The notes beneath the pieces are model-generated. The model did no database searches and was not told the DNA's origin. It saw only the letters and a program-made list of their open reading frames with translations. A DNA stretch of 64,000 bases from an uncultured Cuneatibacter sp. (GTDB taxonomy: Bacteria; Bacillota; Clostridia; Lachnospirales; Lachnospiraceae): the NCBI GenBank assembly GCA_934234215.1, contig CAKQHB010000011.1, positions 20,208 through 84,207 of the forward strand, in the 5' to 3' direction. The translations under genes were made by a program, and so were the position numbers. Shown here piece by piece: positions 1-7,483 of the stretch (its first letter is position 1; each line of letters starts with the position of its first letter).

Positions 1-2
1 TC

Positions 3-812
3 GGACTCTGCGGTGCTCCGAAGCTGGGGGCAATGGGTGTTGCTATCGCGACCTCCATCTCCCGCCTCGTTCAGCTCATCGCCTGCCTGATCGTGTCTGC
101 CTCCGGCAAATTCATTCGACTGGACTTCCGCTTCCTGTTCCGCAAGAGCAAGCTCCTGTTTCAGGACTTCCTTCAGATGTCTGTGCCCGCCCTCGCCAAT
201 GACGTCATCTGGTCTGTCGCATTTTCTATGTACTCCGTCATCATCGGACACATGGGAAGTGATGCTGTCGCAGCCAATGCCATCGTCGTTGTTGTCCGCA
301 ACTTTGGCACGACTCTGAGCTTCGGCTTCGCCAGCGCAGGCGGACTGCTTCTCGGACAGGTCATCGGCAAAAACAATCTCGAAGAAGCTGAGGTCTATGC
401 CCGCAAGCTTGTGTGGCTCACAGTCATCACCGGACTCATCGGCGGCGTTGTGATCCTCATCGCCTCTCCGTTTATCCTGACAAATGTTTCTCTGACGGAA
501 CAGGCAAGATACTACCTGAAATACATGCTTTTTATCAACTCCTACTATGTCATGGGACAGGCTGTCAACACAACCCTGATCTGCGGTGTCTTCCGCGCAG
601 GCGGCGACAGCCGGTTCGGATTCATCTGCGACACCATCGACATGTGGTGCTACGCCGTTCCGCTGGGATTCCTCGCAGCATTCATATTCAAGCTGCCGTT
701 CCTGTGGGTGTACTTCCTGCTGTGCACGGATGAATTCGTGAAATGGCCGTGGGTGATTGCACGGTATCGGAAGAAGCTGTGGCTGAAGAATATTACGAGG
801 GAGAATGTGTGA
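3..812 (+). CDS. MATE family efflux transporter (5' end outside window)
   Basis: This is the C-terminal part of a multidrug and toxin extrusion (MATE) type cation or drug antiporter of the inner membrane. The frame is open from base 3, so the true start lies upstream of the window; the ATG at 33 is internal because the upstream codons continue a typical MATE loop (GAPKLGAMGVAIAT). About 270 residues are visible, with alternating hydrophobic segments and the second-half MATE repeat (PALANDVIWSVAFSMYSVI, then GLLLGQVIGKNNLEEAE). The substrate cannot be inferred. It ends about 120 bases before a long inverted repeat. Confidence 0.85.
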   Translation, partial: GLCGAPKLGAMGVAIATSISRLVQLIACLIVSASGKFIRLDFRFLFRKSKLLFQDFLQMSVPALANDVIWSVAFSMYSVIIGHMGSDAVAANAIVVVVRNFGTTLSFGFASAGGLLLGQVIGKNNLEEAEVYARKLVWLTVITGLIGGVVILIASPFILTNVSLTEQARYYLKYMLFINSYYVMGQAVNTTLICGVFRAGGDSRFGFICDTIDMWCYAVPLGFLAAFIFKLPFLWVYFLLCTDEFVKWPWVIARYRKKLWLKNITRENV

Positions 813-929
813 GATTTGCTCCAAATATCGTCAAGTAAGTCGCCGGCTGGATGATGGGCTCTATAACGAGCTGCGTTCTGTGAAACGCCCGGCGGTATTG
901 GTGTTTTTTTGCGAATTTTGAGCTGAGAG

Positions 930-1100
930 AAATCAGAAGACGGCAGGATAGAATCGCATTGTGAGGATTCCGCAGCGCAGTGCTGGCATTTTCGCTGACG
1001 CGCGACTGTTTGAGGTACGAGTTTCGCGCGTCAGCGGATTAAAAATGCCGGTGCTGTGCCGGAACCGGAGCACGCGATTGTAGCCTGTCGTCTTCGATTT
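930..1100. repeat. long imperfect hairpin filling the MATE-cupin intergenic region
   Basis: The gap 813-1125 has no credible gene. It is dominated by a 171-base imperfect inverted repeat. The outer arms 930-957 and 1074-1100 pair (AATCAGAAGACGGCAGG against CCTGTCGTCTTCGATT with bulges). The inner arms are about 965-1005 and 1021-1066, and the loop is near 1006-1020. The apical stem CGCTGACGCGCGA / TCGCGCGTCAGCG is perfect. Upstream, 841-846 and 889-894 (CGCCGG/CCGGCG) followed by seven T at 904-910 could form a weak terminator for the MATE gene. The size suggests a mobile or structural repeat, but no second copy lies in this window. Confidence 0.7.
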
Positions 1101-1125
1101 CTTATTGCACATTATTCGCTGGTGT

Positions 1126-1455
1126 TTACTGCTCCGGCACGACTCCCAGGAATTTCAGCACTGCATCGCTATTATTCACCAGGGAATGGCTATGTCCCTT
1201 CGGACAGTAATGGCAGTTTCCTGCCTCCACTGCTTCTTCGCCGCCCTCGACTTTTACGATGCCTTTGCCTTCGAGGATGTAGATGATCTCGCTGTTTGTC
1301 TCATGCAGGTGCATACCGATGGACGCGCCGGGTTCCAATTCGCCGTAGATGATGCGGTTCGTTCCGTCAAAAAACATTTTTGCATTAAGGCTCTTTTCTC
1401 CGCCTTTGAAATTCGGGAATTCCTGCAGTTCCTGTTCGTTGAAATTAATAATCAT
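1126..1455 (-). CDS. small single-domain cupin protein
   Basis: This 109-residue protein is essentially one cupin beta-barrel. The metal-binding set is visible: GMHLHETNSEIIYILEGKG supplies two His and a Glu (cupin motif 1), and CPKGHSHSL supplies the distal His (motif 2). Such proteins bind a divalent metal and act as small isomerases, dioxygenases or sensors; the substrate is unknown. The ATG at 1455 follows AAAGGA at good spacing. It lies 83 bases downstream of the AAC(3)-like gene on the same strand, so co-transcription is possible. Confidence 0.8.
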   Translation of the reverse strand: MIINFNEQELQEFPNFKGGEKSLNAKMFFDGTNRIIYGELEPGASIGMHLHETNSEIIYILEGKGIVKVEGGEEAVEAGNCHYCPKGHSHSLVNNSDAVLKFLGVVPEQ

Positions 1456-1538
1456 AATGATTCCTTTCCGGGCGTGAAAATGCCCTGTGTTTTCTGTTTT
1501 TTTCTTTGCTTTTTGTTACTCTTGAGGTCAGATTTGAT

Positions 1539-2339
1539 TCATTTCGAGGATCCCGTGAGTTCTGCCCAGCGTTCTTTCGGAATGGACGGACTCGTGATCA
1601 GACATTCCGGATCGGGTGCCAGCACATGTCTTGTGACCTCAAAGATTTTCTGAGCATCGCAAAGGATGCAATCTGCTGCGCCAAAACGGACTTTTTTCGC
1701 TGCGCCGCAATCGTAAAATGCCTGTTCCAGCTTTACGAAATCCTCCGAAATATGCGGCTGATCGGGATTGTAATGCTTGCGCACCCAAACTTGCTTCAGA
1801 CTGCCGTTTTTCTGCTTGATAAAGAGCTTGGCAGGCTTTGCGGACAGGCGATTTGGAACATTCAGCACTTCCTCCACGCCATGAATAAAGGTGTTGCGCT
1901 CATGTCCGACACCGACTAACAGAATCTTTCCGTGTCGGCTGCGCAGTCGGTCGTAACATCCGCCGGGTGTACAGGGCGTGTTGCAATTTTCTTCTCCTGC
2001 TAGATATTCCTCCGCGTCCTTTCCATAACCAGCCATGCTATGGGTTGGATGCAGCGAGCGGATCACCCCCGAACGCTTTCGAAACAGATTTGGCAAAATG
2101 CCCACGCAAGCCTCCTGCGTTTCCGGATCATACACGGGATTGTCCGCGTTAATGCTCGCCCACGTGTGGGTCGGCAGCAGCAAAAGTCCATCCGAAAAAT
2201 ATTCCATCAGCGCATCCAATACGGTATCTGCACCGCCATCGACTTCTCCAATGGCTTTCATAGAAGAATGCATCAACAGCGTGTCATCCGGGCGCAAGCC
2301 CATTTCCGACAGCTGTGTCTGTAACTCTTTTTTTGTCAT
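1539..2339 (-). CDS. AAC(3)-family aminoglycoside N3-acetyltransferase-like protein
   Basis: Member of the AAC(3)/YokD (Antibiotic_NAT) family, which transfers acetyl from acetyl-CoA to the 3-amino group of aminoglycosides or related amines. The 266-residue length is usual. Visible family motifs include DTLLMHSSMKAIGEVDGGAD near the N-terminus, LLLPTHTW, RSLHPTHSMAGYG and GGCYDRL. The start at 2339 (MTKKELQ) is chosen because AGAGG precedes it; the frame extends 20 codons further upstream without a site. Many chromosomal homologues in gut Clostridia have no proven resistance role, so resistance is not asserted. Confidence 0.85.
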   Translation of the reverse strand: MTKKELQTQLSEMGLRPDDTLLMHSSMKAIGEVDGGADTVLDALMEYFSDGLLLLPTHTWASINADNPVYDPETQEACVGILPNLFRKRSGVIRSLHPTHSMAGYGKDAEEYLAGEENCNTPCTPGGCYDRLRSRHGKILLVGVGHERNTFIHGVEEVLNVPNRLSAKPAKLFIKQKNGSLKQVWVRKHYNPDQPHISEDFVKLEQAFYDCGAAKKVRFGAADCILCDAQKIFEVTRHVLAPDPECLITSPSIPKERWAELTGSSK

Positions 2340-2462
2340 GGTTTCCTCTTTCCGAAGCGCATATTTTGTTCTATCAGCATAGCGCAAAACAGGCTCCAAG
2401 TTCTGCTTTTATTGTAACGCAAACCAATTTTCCAGACAACTCAGAAAACCGGAAAAAGCAAA

Positions 2463-2491
2463 TTGATTTCCGACCTTTCCTGCTGTACAAT
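2463..2491 (+). promoter_or_regulatory. sigma-A promoter for the GH3 glucosidase gene
   Basis: TTGATT (2463-2468), a 17-base spacer and TACAAT (2486-2491). Transcription would start near 2498. This excludes the much longer upstream reading frame and supports a start at 2594 (or 2582). Confidence 0.65.
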
Positions 2492-2593
2492 CATCTTAGA
2501 ATGTTAATTTTTTTACGGAGCGCGAGTTTACAGCAGACCGGAAATCGTAAGCACGATTTTCGCCGCGCAACGCGCTCTGGAATGGGGGTTTTT

Positions 2594-4972
2594 ATGCCAG
2601 TTTCTGAAGCAGATCGCGCCCGTCACGAAAGACGGCGAAGACAACAGGCGGGCTGGGAGCGTTTTCGCTACATGCCCTGCACACCTATGGGTGAAGATGG
2701 ACGACGCATCACAGCCAGTGACAAGCATATTGAGCTGTCAAGACAGGCTGCCACGGAGGGCATGGTCCTTCTGAAAAATGAGGGCGGGCTTTTGCCGTTT
2801 GCCAGCGGCACAAAGCTTGCCGTCTTTGGAAAAGGACAGGTGGATTATGTGCGCGGCGGTGGCGGCAGCGGCGATGTTACGACATCTTACACCCGCTCGA
2901 TTCTGCAGGGATTGCAGATCAAAGAATCTGAGGGAAAGCTGGAACTGTTTCCGGCGCTCTCCTCTTTTTACGAAGAAAATGTCGCTGCGCAATATGCTTC
3001 CGGCGCTGAGATCGGTCTGACCGCAGAGCCGGAGATTCCGGAACATCTGATTTCCGATGCAGCTGCTTTTACGGACACGGCGCTCATCACAATCTGCCGC
3101 TTTTCCGGCGAGGGATGGGATCGCAAAGGCATTCCCGGCGACGGCGATTTTTATCTGACCGCTGCAGAGGATGCAATGGTAAAGTCCGTTGTTGCAAACT
3201 TTGCGCATGTCGCAGTCGTTTTGAATGTGGGCGGCATGGTGGATACGTCCTGGTTTTATGACAATGACCGCATTCCCAGCGTGCTGCTGGCATGGCAGGC
3301 GGGCATCGAGGGCGGTCTGGCAACCGCTGATCTGCTCTGCGGCGATGCCACACCTTCCGGCAAGCTGACGGACACCTTTGCGAAAAGCTTTGACGACTAT
3401 CCTTCCAGCGCAACCTTCAACGAATCCGAAGATTACGTAGATTATCTGGAAGACATTTATGTGGGCTATCGATATTTTGAGACTATTCCCGGCGCTGCTG
3501 CCCGGGTCAATTATCCGTTCGGTTACGGACTTTCTTATACCACATTTGCGATTACCGAGCAGACGCTTAGTCTGTTCCACGACACGGTAGAAATGTCCGC
3601 CCTTGTCACAAATACCGGGCATTTTTCCGGAAAAGAAGTGCTGCAGGCATACTACAGCGCTCCACAGGGAAAGCTGGGCAAGCCCGCAAAGGTGCTGGCT
3701 GCCTTCCACAAGACTGCGCTGCTTGCTCCCGGCGAATCCGAGCGGATCGTTCTCACTTTCCCGGTGACGCAGATGGCAAGTTACGACGATCTCGGCGCGA
3801 TTACTGCCTCTTCTTACATTCTGGAAAAGGGCAACTACCACTTCTATCTTGGAACCAGCGTGCGGGATGTGCATGCATTTTCCGACACATGGGATTTGGC
3901 AGAAGACTGGATCGTACAGACGCTGCGGCGCCGCGTTGCTCCGACGCAGTTGAAAAAGCGTATGCGTTCCGACGGCACATTTGAGGAACTGCCCACGGCA
4001 CCGCAGGAAGCGCCTCATTATGAACCGGAAAACTTTCTCGAAGTTCCCCGTTACGCATTTGCCGTACCGCGTCAGGAGCTTCACAATGCGGTTTATCTTG
4101 CAGACGTTCTCGAAGGACGCATTTCGGCACATGATTTTGTTCAAAAATTGCCCGACACGGTACTTCTGGAACTCATGAGCGGCCGTCCAAATCACGGTGT
4201 TTCCAATACATACGGCTTCGGCGACATTGAGGAATACGGCATTCCGCCGATCATGACTGCGGACGGTCCTGCCGGACTTCGCATCCTGCCCGCCTGCAAA
4301 GTCACCGCAACGGCATGGCCTTGCGCCACGATGCTTGCCTGCTCATGGAATCCGGACCTCGTCTTTCAGGTCGGCGCTGCTGCTGCCCGCGAATTAAAAG
4401 AAAACGGCATCGGCATCTGGCTGGCTCCTGCCATGAACATTCACCGCTCTCCGCTGTGCGGTCGTAACTTTGAATATTATTCCGAAGACCCGCTCATTTC
4501 CGGAAAGATTGGCGCTGCCATGTGCAACGGCATTCAGTCCGAAAAAATTGCTGCCTGCGTCAAGCATTTCTGCTGCAATAACAAAGAGACGAACCGCAAG
4601 CGCTCCGATTCCCGCGTTTCCGAGCGTGCGCTTCGCGAAATTTATCTGAAGCAGTTTGAGATTGCTGTGCGCGAATCTCAGCCCTGGACGCTCATGACAA
4701 GCTACAACCTCGTCAACGGCGCATACCCGTCCACCCGCAAAGATCTCATGCAAGGAATCCTTCGGGAAGAGTGGGGCTTTGAGGGCGTTGCCATGACCGA
4801 CTGGTGGAACGAAGCAAAACAGGATCTCGAAATTCTCGCCGGAAACGATGTCAAAATGCCCGTTGGATACCCGGAAGCAATGCTGGCGGCATTGCAGGAA
4901 GAACGAATCACGAGAGAGGCGCTGGAGAGGAATGCAACGAGGCTGGTGGAGTTGTTCCTGCGGCTGGCGTGA
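2594..4972 (+). CDS. GH3 beta-glucosidase with swapped domain order
   Basis: Glycoside hydrolase family 3 enzyme, predicted to release glucose from beta-glucosides. There is no signal peptide, so it is probably cytoplasmic. The start at 2594 has GGGGG just upstream and lies within the promoter's transcript; ATG 2582 is the alternative. The protein has 792 residues. The alpha/beta sandwich domain that is normally C-terminal comes first (TEGMVLLKNEGGLLPF, about residues 50-70), then a fibronectin-III-like segment, then the TIM-barrel domain that is normally N-terminal (MTADGPAGLR, then KHFCCNNKETNR). The nucleophile is predicted as Asp736 in MTDWW. The same order is known in Ruminococcus and Butyrivibrio beta-glucosidases, so this is a family variant and not an assembly error. 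Confidence 0.9.
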   Translation: MPVSEADRARHERRRRQQAGWERFRYMPCTPMGEDGRRITASDKHIELSRQAATEGMVLLKNEGGLLPFASGTKLAVFGKGQVDYVRGGGGSGDVTTSYTRSILQGLQIKESEGKLELFPALSSFYEENVAAQYASGAEIGLTAEPEIPEHLISDAAAFTDTALITICRFSGEGWDRKGIPGDGDFYLTAAEDAMVKSVVANFAHVAVVLNVGGMVDTSWFYDNDRIPSVLLAWQAGIEGGLATADLLCGDATPSGKLTDTFAKSFDDYPSSATFNESEDYVDYLEDIYVGYRYFETIPGAAARVNYPFGYGLSYTTFAITEQTLSLFHDTVEMSALVTNTGHFSGKEVLQAYYSAPQGKLGKPAKVLAAFHKTALLAPGESERIVLTFPVTQMASYDDLGAITASSYILEKGNYHFYLGTSVRDVHAFSDTWDLAEDWIVQTLRRRVAPTQLKKRMRSDGTFEELPTAPQEAPHYEPENFLEVPRYAFAVPRQELHNAVYLADVLEGRISAHDFVQKLPDTVLLELMSGRPNHGVSNTYGFGDIEEYGIPPIMTADGPAGLRILPACKVTATAWPCATMLACSWNPDLVFQVGAAAARELKENGIGIWLAPAMNIHRSPLCGRNFEYYSEDPLISGKIGAAMCNGIQSEKIAACVKHFCCNNKETNRKRSDSRVSERALREIYLKQFEIAVRESQPWTLMTSYNLVNGAYPSTRKDLMQGILREEWGFEGVAMTDWWNEAKQDLEILAGNDVKMPVGYPEAMLAALQEERITREALERNATRLVELFLRLA

Positions 4973-5006
4973 TTTCTTGTTTTCTCATGAAAAGTAAGTG
5001 ATTGAC

Positions 5007-5078
5007 AGAAGCCGGTCCTTACCAATCGAAAAGCTCGCATACGCGGGGCGCTTTTCTTATTGGTAAGGACCGGCTTCT
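5007..5078. repeat. structured repeat, copy 1
   Basis: Perfect 20-base outer arms (5007-5026 and 5059-5078) enclose a 32-base core. Inside the core, GAAAAGC pairs with GCTTTTC, and the apex holds CGCATACGCG. It lies just after the GH3 stop and may also act as a terminator. The core recurs at 5104-5135 and 5741-5800. Confidence 0.85.
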
Positions 5079-5103
5079 ACTTCGACTTTCTTTCTAAGAA
5101 ACA

Positions 5104-5135
5104 CGCCCCGCGTATGCGAGTTTTGCGATTGGTGT
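5104..5135. repeat. structured repeat, copy 2 (inverted, partial)
   Basis: Inverse-orientation partial copy of the core seen at 5027-5058. On the minus strand it reads ACCAATCGCAAAACTCGCAT followed by ACGCGGGGCG, then diverges. The second half of the inner stem and the outer arm are lost. Confidence 0.75.
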
Positions 5136-5162
5136 TACACTCAGGTTTTTCTGCGCAAGAAA

Positions 5163-5684
5163 CTAGAGTTTCGCTAATGCGGTCACGCACTTTGCAAACA
5201 TCTCGCCGCCCATATTCAGATACGGATCGTAAGCTTCCGGCTCCCAGTCTTCCGCCAACACGAAAAGGACTGCTTCCAGATATCTTGCAAGCGGCTCCGT
5301 CTCTTCCGGCGCTGCACCCTGTTTCTGCATCCGATCTGCCAATACACCGATCCGCTCTGCCAGACAGACCAGCGCCGTCTTTCTGCCGCGGACAGACTCC
5401 TCTGCCTCATACATGCGGTTCATATCATAATCATCGGTGTTGCCGCATTTTGACATGCAGGTTGCGCAGCCCGGCGCTACCTCATTCTTCTCCGCGCGCA
5501 CCCGCAGGCGATAATTCACCAACTGCTCCTCGTCAAAACCTTCGTCCCGATTCAGAAAAGCCAATGTCTTAATAAACACCTGATCCGTATTCTCTGTGCG
5601 CGGGTTGCTGGAGCACGCCCGCGCCAGACCGATCAGACCGCCAAACAAACGATCCCGCTGCTTCCAAACTTCCATCTGATTCAT
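5163..5684 (-). CDS. uncharacterised cysteine-motif protein
   Basis: I do not recognise this 173-residue soluble protein. Its notable feature is a compact cysteine group, CATCMSKCGNTDDYDM (CxxCxxxC) near residues 73-80, which could bind a metal or an iron-sulphur cluster; the rest looks alpha-helical and rich in Glu and Arg. The start at 5684 has a perfect GAGGAGG site. The frame is open for a further 110 codons upstream, but that part runs through the repeat at 5741-5800 and is rejected. It is flanked on both sides by copies of the structured repeat and sits downstream of the flavodoxin operon terminator, so it is probably transcribed separately. Confidence 0.7.
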   Translation of the reverse strand: MNQMEVWKQRDRLFGGLIGLARACSSNPRTENTDQVFIKTLAFLNRDEGFDEEQLVNYRLRVRAEKNEVAPGCATCMSKCGNTDDYDMNRMYEAEESVRGRKTALVCLAERIGVLADRMQKQGAAPEETEPLARYLEAVLFVLAEDWEPEAYDPYLNMGGEMFAKCVTALAKL

Positions 5685-5740
5685 TGTAAAACCTCCTCGT
5701 AAATGTTTGTAATATCTTGTAATGTTATCGCAAGTCGGCA

Positions 5741-5800
5741 TGTCAATCACCAATCGCAAAACTCGCATACGCGGGGCGTTTTGCTTATTGGTGATCGACA
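5741..5800. repeat. structured repeat, copy 3
   Basis: Outer arms 5741-5754 and 5787-5800 (ATCACCAAT / ATTGGTGAT with a single bulge) around a 32-base core. The inner stem is GCAAAAC / GTTTTGC, where copy 1 has GAAAAGC / GCTTTTC, so both sides changed together. The apical CGCATACGCG is identical to copy 1. The gap 5685-5983 otherwise holds only the flavodoxin terminator. Confidence 0.85.
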
Positions 5801-5930
5801 AAGCCGTCCTCCTGATATCCAATATCCCAACAAACTTTTCCTTTATGCCTTCTGCATTTTTCTGCTGTCGCGAAATTTGTCTGCTGCATTGACGGTAGGG
5901 GATGTAGCAAATATCATTTCCCGATAACAG

Positions 5931-5965
5931 AAAAATGCCCTCACAGCATTCGCCATGAGAGCATT
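5931..5965 (-). terminator. terminator of the flavodoxin operon
   Basis: On the minus strand, AATGCTCTCA (5965-5956) pairs with TGAGGGCATT (5943-5934), with one G-U pair, followed by TTT. It begins 18 bases after the flavodoxin stop. Confidence 0.7.
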
Positions 5966-5983
5966 CTACCTGAATTTCTTTCT

Positions 5984-6406
5984 TTATGCAACTGCTTCTC
6001 CCAGTGCCTGACAAGCGTTCAGTCCATCATCATCGGGAGTGTCGTTACAGATTACGCTGTCGCAAGCCAGTACAGCGCCAGCTTCCTTGCACTCGTCTTC
6101 CCAGGTGCGCATCCACTCGCCGTCGCCCCAGCCGTAAGAACCGAACAGGGCGATCTTTTTGCCAGCCAGCTTTGCCTTGCAGTCATCGAACATCGGGCGA
6201 AACTCGCTCTCTTCCAGCTCTTCGCCACCCATTGCAGGGCATCCGAATGCGATTGCATCGTATGCATCCATTTGATCTGCACCGAAGCTGTCAGGAGTTG
6301 CTACCATTACTTCTGCTCCCTTGCCCTTTGCGCCGTCTGCAACTGCGTTTGCCATTGCCTCTGTATTGCCAGTGCCGCTCCAAAATACAACTGCTACTTT
6401 ACTCAT
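5984..6406 (-). CDS. flavodoxin
   Basis: Short-chain flavodoxin of 140 residues, a cytoplasmic FMN protein that carries one electron between reductases and acceptors. The phosphate-binding loop is clear at the N-terminus (WSGTGNTEAMANAV), and the flavin-flanking loops are GCPAMGGEELEE and GSYGWGDGEW. The start at 6406 has TGGAGG at ideal spacing. It is the third gene of an operon with DUF2325 and DUF3793 proteins. Flavodoxins often replace ferredoxin when iron is short, which fits the iron-box-like operator upstream of the operon. Confidence 0.93.
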   Translation of the reverse strand: MSKVAVVFWSGTGNTEAMANAVADGAKGKGAEVMVATPDSFGADQMDAYDAIAFGCPAMGGEELEESEFRPMFDDCKAKLAGKKIALFGSYGWGDGEWMRTWEDECKEAGAVLACDSVICNDTPDDDGLNACQALGEAVA

Positions 6407-6432
6407 CGTGTTTTCCTCCATATGATACTTTT

Positions 6433-7014
6433 CTATGCTGCCACCGTCAGATCGCGGACACTTCGTCCCTCTCTCCACAGGCGACCGTAAACGCTGGTGC
6501 ATTTGTCATATCGGGCAAATGTCCGCCGCGCTTCGCATTCATTACAATAAACCTTCCAGCATCCCACGCATTTACAGTTCTGTCCCCGGTTTCGAATAAA
6601 ACCAACTACATCCCCCAGCGGGTAGCTCAAAAACAATCCGATCTCGTGCGGGAATGTATCGCTTTCCGCGATCCGTTCTTTCAGATGTTCCAATGCTGTC
6701 TTGGGATCATGTCCGCAGTAGCCGCTCTTTTTCAAAAAGGTTTCCACCCCTTTTCCGGAAAGATCCGCCGAAAGGCGTTCCGGACGATACACATAGATCA
6801 ATGCGTGCTGCTCCCATTTGCGAAGAACGCAGATCCGAATGCCCTTGTTTTCCAAAATCCGGCTCCACAGCTCCTGCTGCTCCTGCAATTCTGTCTCTTC
6901 CTCGTAAGCATATTGAAACAGGCTGGCGGTTTTCAGGGATGCCAGTGTGGGGGCACAAAACTCGATCAGGTGTTGTTCAAATGTGCGATGCGTTGCCATG
7001 CAATGTTTTTCCAT
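6433..7014 (-). CDS. DUF3793 family protein
   Basis: 193-residue cytoplasmic protein matching the DUF3793 pattern as I know it: an N-terminal FCAPTLASLKTASLF segment, a central YVYRPERLSADL, then FPHEIGLFLSYPLGDVVGFI and a C-terminal WKVYCNECEARRTFARYDKC. Cysteines near the end (CKCVGC, CNEC, KC) suggest metal or redox chemistry. Biochemistry is unknown. In clostridial genomes this family often sits beside flavodoxin and Feo-type iron genes (general knowledge). The start at 7014 follows AGGTGG. The gene begins 15 bases after the DUF2325 stop and ends 26 bases before flavodoxin. Confidence 0.85.
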   Translation of the reverse strand: MEKHCMATHRTFEQHLIEFCAPTLASLKTASLFQYAYEEETELQEQQELWSRILENKGIRICVLRKWEQHALIYVYRPERLSADLSGKGVETFLKKSGYCGHDPKTALEHLKERIAESDTFPHEIGLFLSYPLGDVVGFIRNRGQNCKCVGCWKVYCNECEARRTFARYDKCTSVYGRLWREGRSVRDLTVAA

Positions 7015-7029
7015 GATCCATCCACCTGC

Positions 7030-7314
7030 TTAGTTTGCCGCATATGATGCAAATAATTCATTCAGTGCAGATGCGCTGCTGCTGTGTACATGTGCGATGG
7101 GAACATTGTTTCTCCTTGCTTCCTTGGAAGCGCTGATTGCCATCTTGTGAGAAACGGTGTTTGTGAACAGGATCAGCAGATCCGGACATCCCATCTTTTT
7201 CTTGACGGAGCCATTCTCCTTCGTAAAAATCTTCGCTTTATGTCCGTAGCTTTTGCAAATATCAGAATACTGACATTCCATCCGCTCATTTCCTCCAATG
7301 ATTACAACGCTCAT
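7030..7314 (-). CDS. DUF2325 domain protein
   Basis: 94-residue single-domain DUF2325 protein with a Rossmann-like layout: MSVVIIGGNERM, a strand AKIFTKENG, DLLILFTNTVSH and VPIAHVHSSSASALNE. The family has no settled function; it is often found with iron or redox genes. The start at 7314 follows AGAGGAG; the longer frame to 7386 runs through the operator region and is rejected. It is the first gene of the operon, directly downstream of the promoter with paired boxes. Confidence 0.8.
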   Translation of the reverse strand: MSVVIIGGNERMECQYSDICKSYGHKAKIFTKENGSVKKKMGCPDLLILFTNTVSHKMAISASKEARRNNVPIAHVHSSSASALNELFASYAAN

Positions 7315-7338
7315 TCCGGTGTTCTCCTCTGCTTGACT

Positions 7339-7354
7339 GTTAGTATGTGCTAAC
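7339..7354. promoter_or_regulatory. operator-like palindrome, proximal box
   Basis: GTTAGTATGTGCTAAC, an exact GTTAG-N6-CTAAC palindrome inside the 5' leader, 25 bases upstream of the DUF2325 start. It has the same half-sites as 7403-7418. The form resembles boxes of the DtxR/IdeR/MntR metalloregulators (TTAG...CTAA); the regulator itself is not in the window. Confidence 0.65.
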
Positions 7355-7362
7355 TCTAGTGG

Positions 7363-7401
7363 AAAATAGAAAGCGGATGCGATCATCCGCTTTTCTATTT
7401 T
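7363..7401. terminator. hairpin between the two operator boxes (possible attenuator)
   Basis: AAAATAGAAAGCGGATG (7363-7379) pairs with CATCCGCTTTTCTATTTT (7384-7401) around a CGAT loop. Read on the minus strand, a GC-rich 7-bp stem is followed by TTTCTATTTT. It sits in the transcribed leader, so it could be an attenuator or a terminator. Confidence 0.55.
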
Positions 7402-7402
7402 C

Positions 7403-7418
7403 GTTAGTCTTGTCTAAC
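7403..7418. promoter_or_regulatory. operator-like palindrome, distal box over the transcription start
   Basis: GTTAGTCTTGTCTAAC, another exact GTTAG-N6-CTAAC palindrome, 64 bases centre to centre from the proximal box. It begins 9 bases downstream of the -10 element and so covers the predicted start site, a classic repressor position. Confidence 0.7.
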
Positions 7419-7427
7419 TTTGTATAT

Positions 7428-7456
7428 ACAATAGCATACTGCCTTTTTGCTGTCAA
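7428..7456 (-). promoter_or_regulatory. sigma-A promoter of the DUF2325-DUF3793-flavodoxin operon
   Basis: On the minus strand: TTGACA (7456-7451), a 17-base spacer and TATTGT (7433-7428). It lies between the nitroreductase stop (7484) and the distal palindrome. Confidence 0.8.
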
Positions 7457-7483
7457 GCTTTTTTTACATCAGCAAACGCGTTC

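Noticed and set aside
1539..2339. Claim of aminoglycoside resistance
   Set aside because: The family match is clear, but many chromosomal homologues have no shown resistance activity, so only the family is stated.
2315..2593. Upstream extension of the GH3 frame
   Set aside because: It overlaps the divergent AAC(3) gene start and lies mostly upstream of the predicted promoter at 2463-2491.
5685..6014. Upstream extension of the cysteine-motif protein
   Set aside because: It crosses a structured repeat and the flavodoxin terminator; the ATG at 5684 has a perfect ribosome site.
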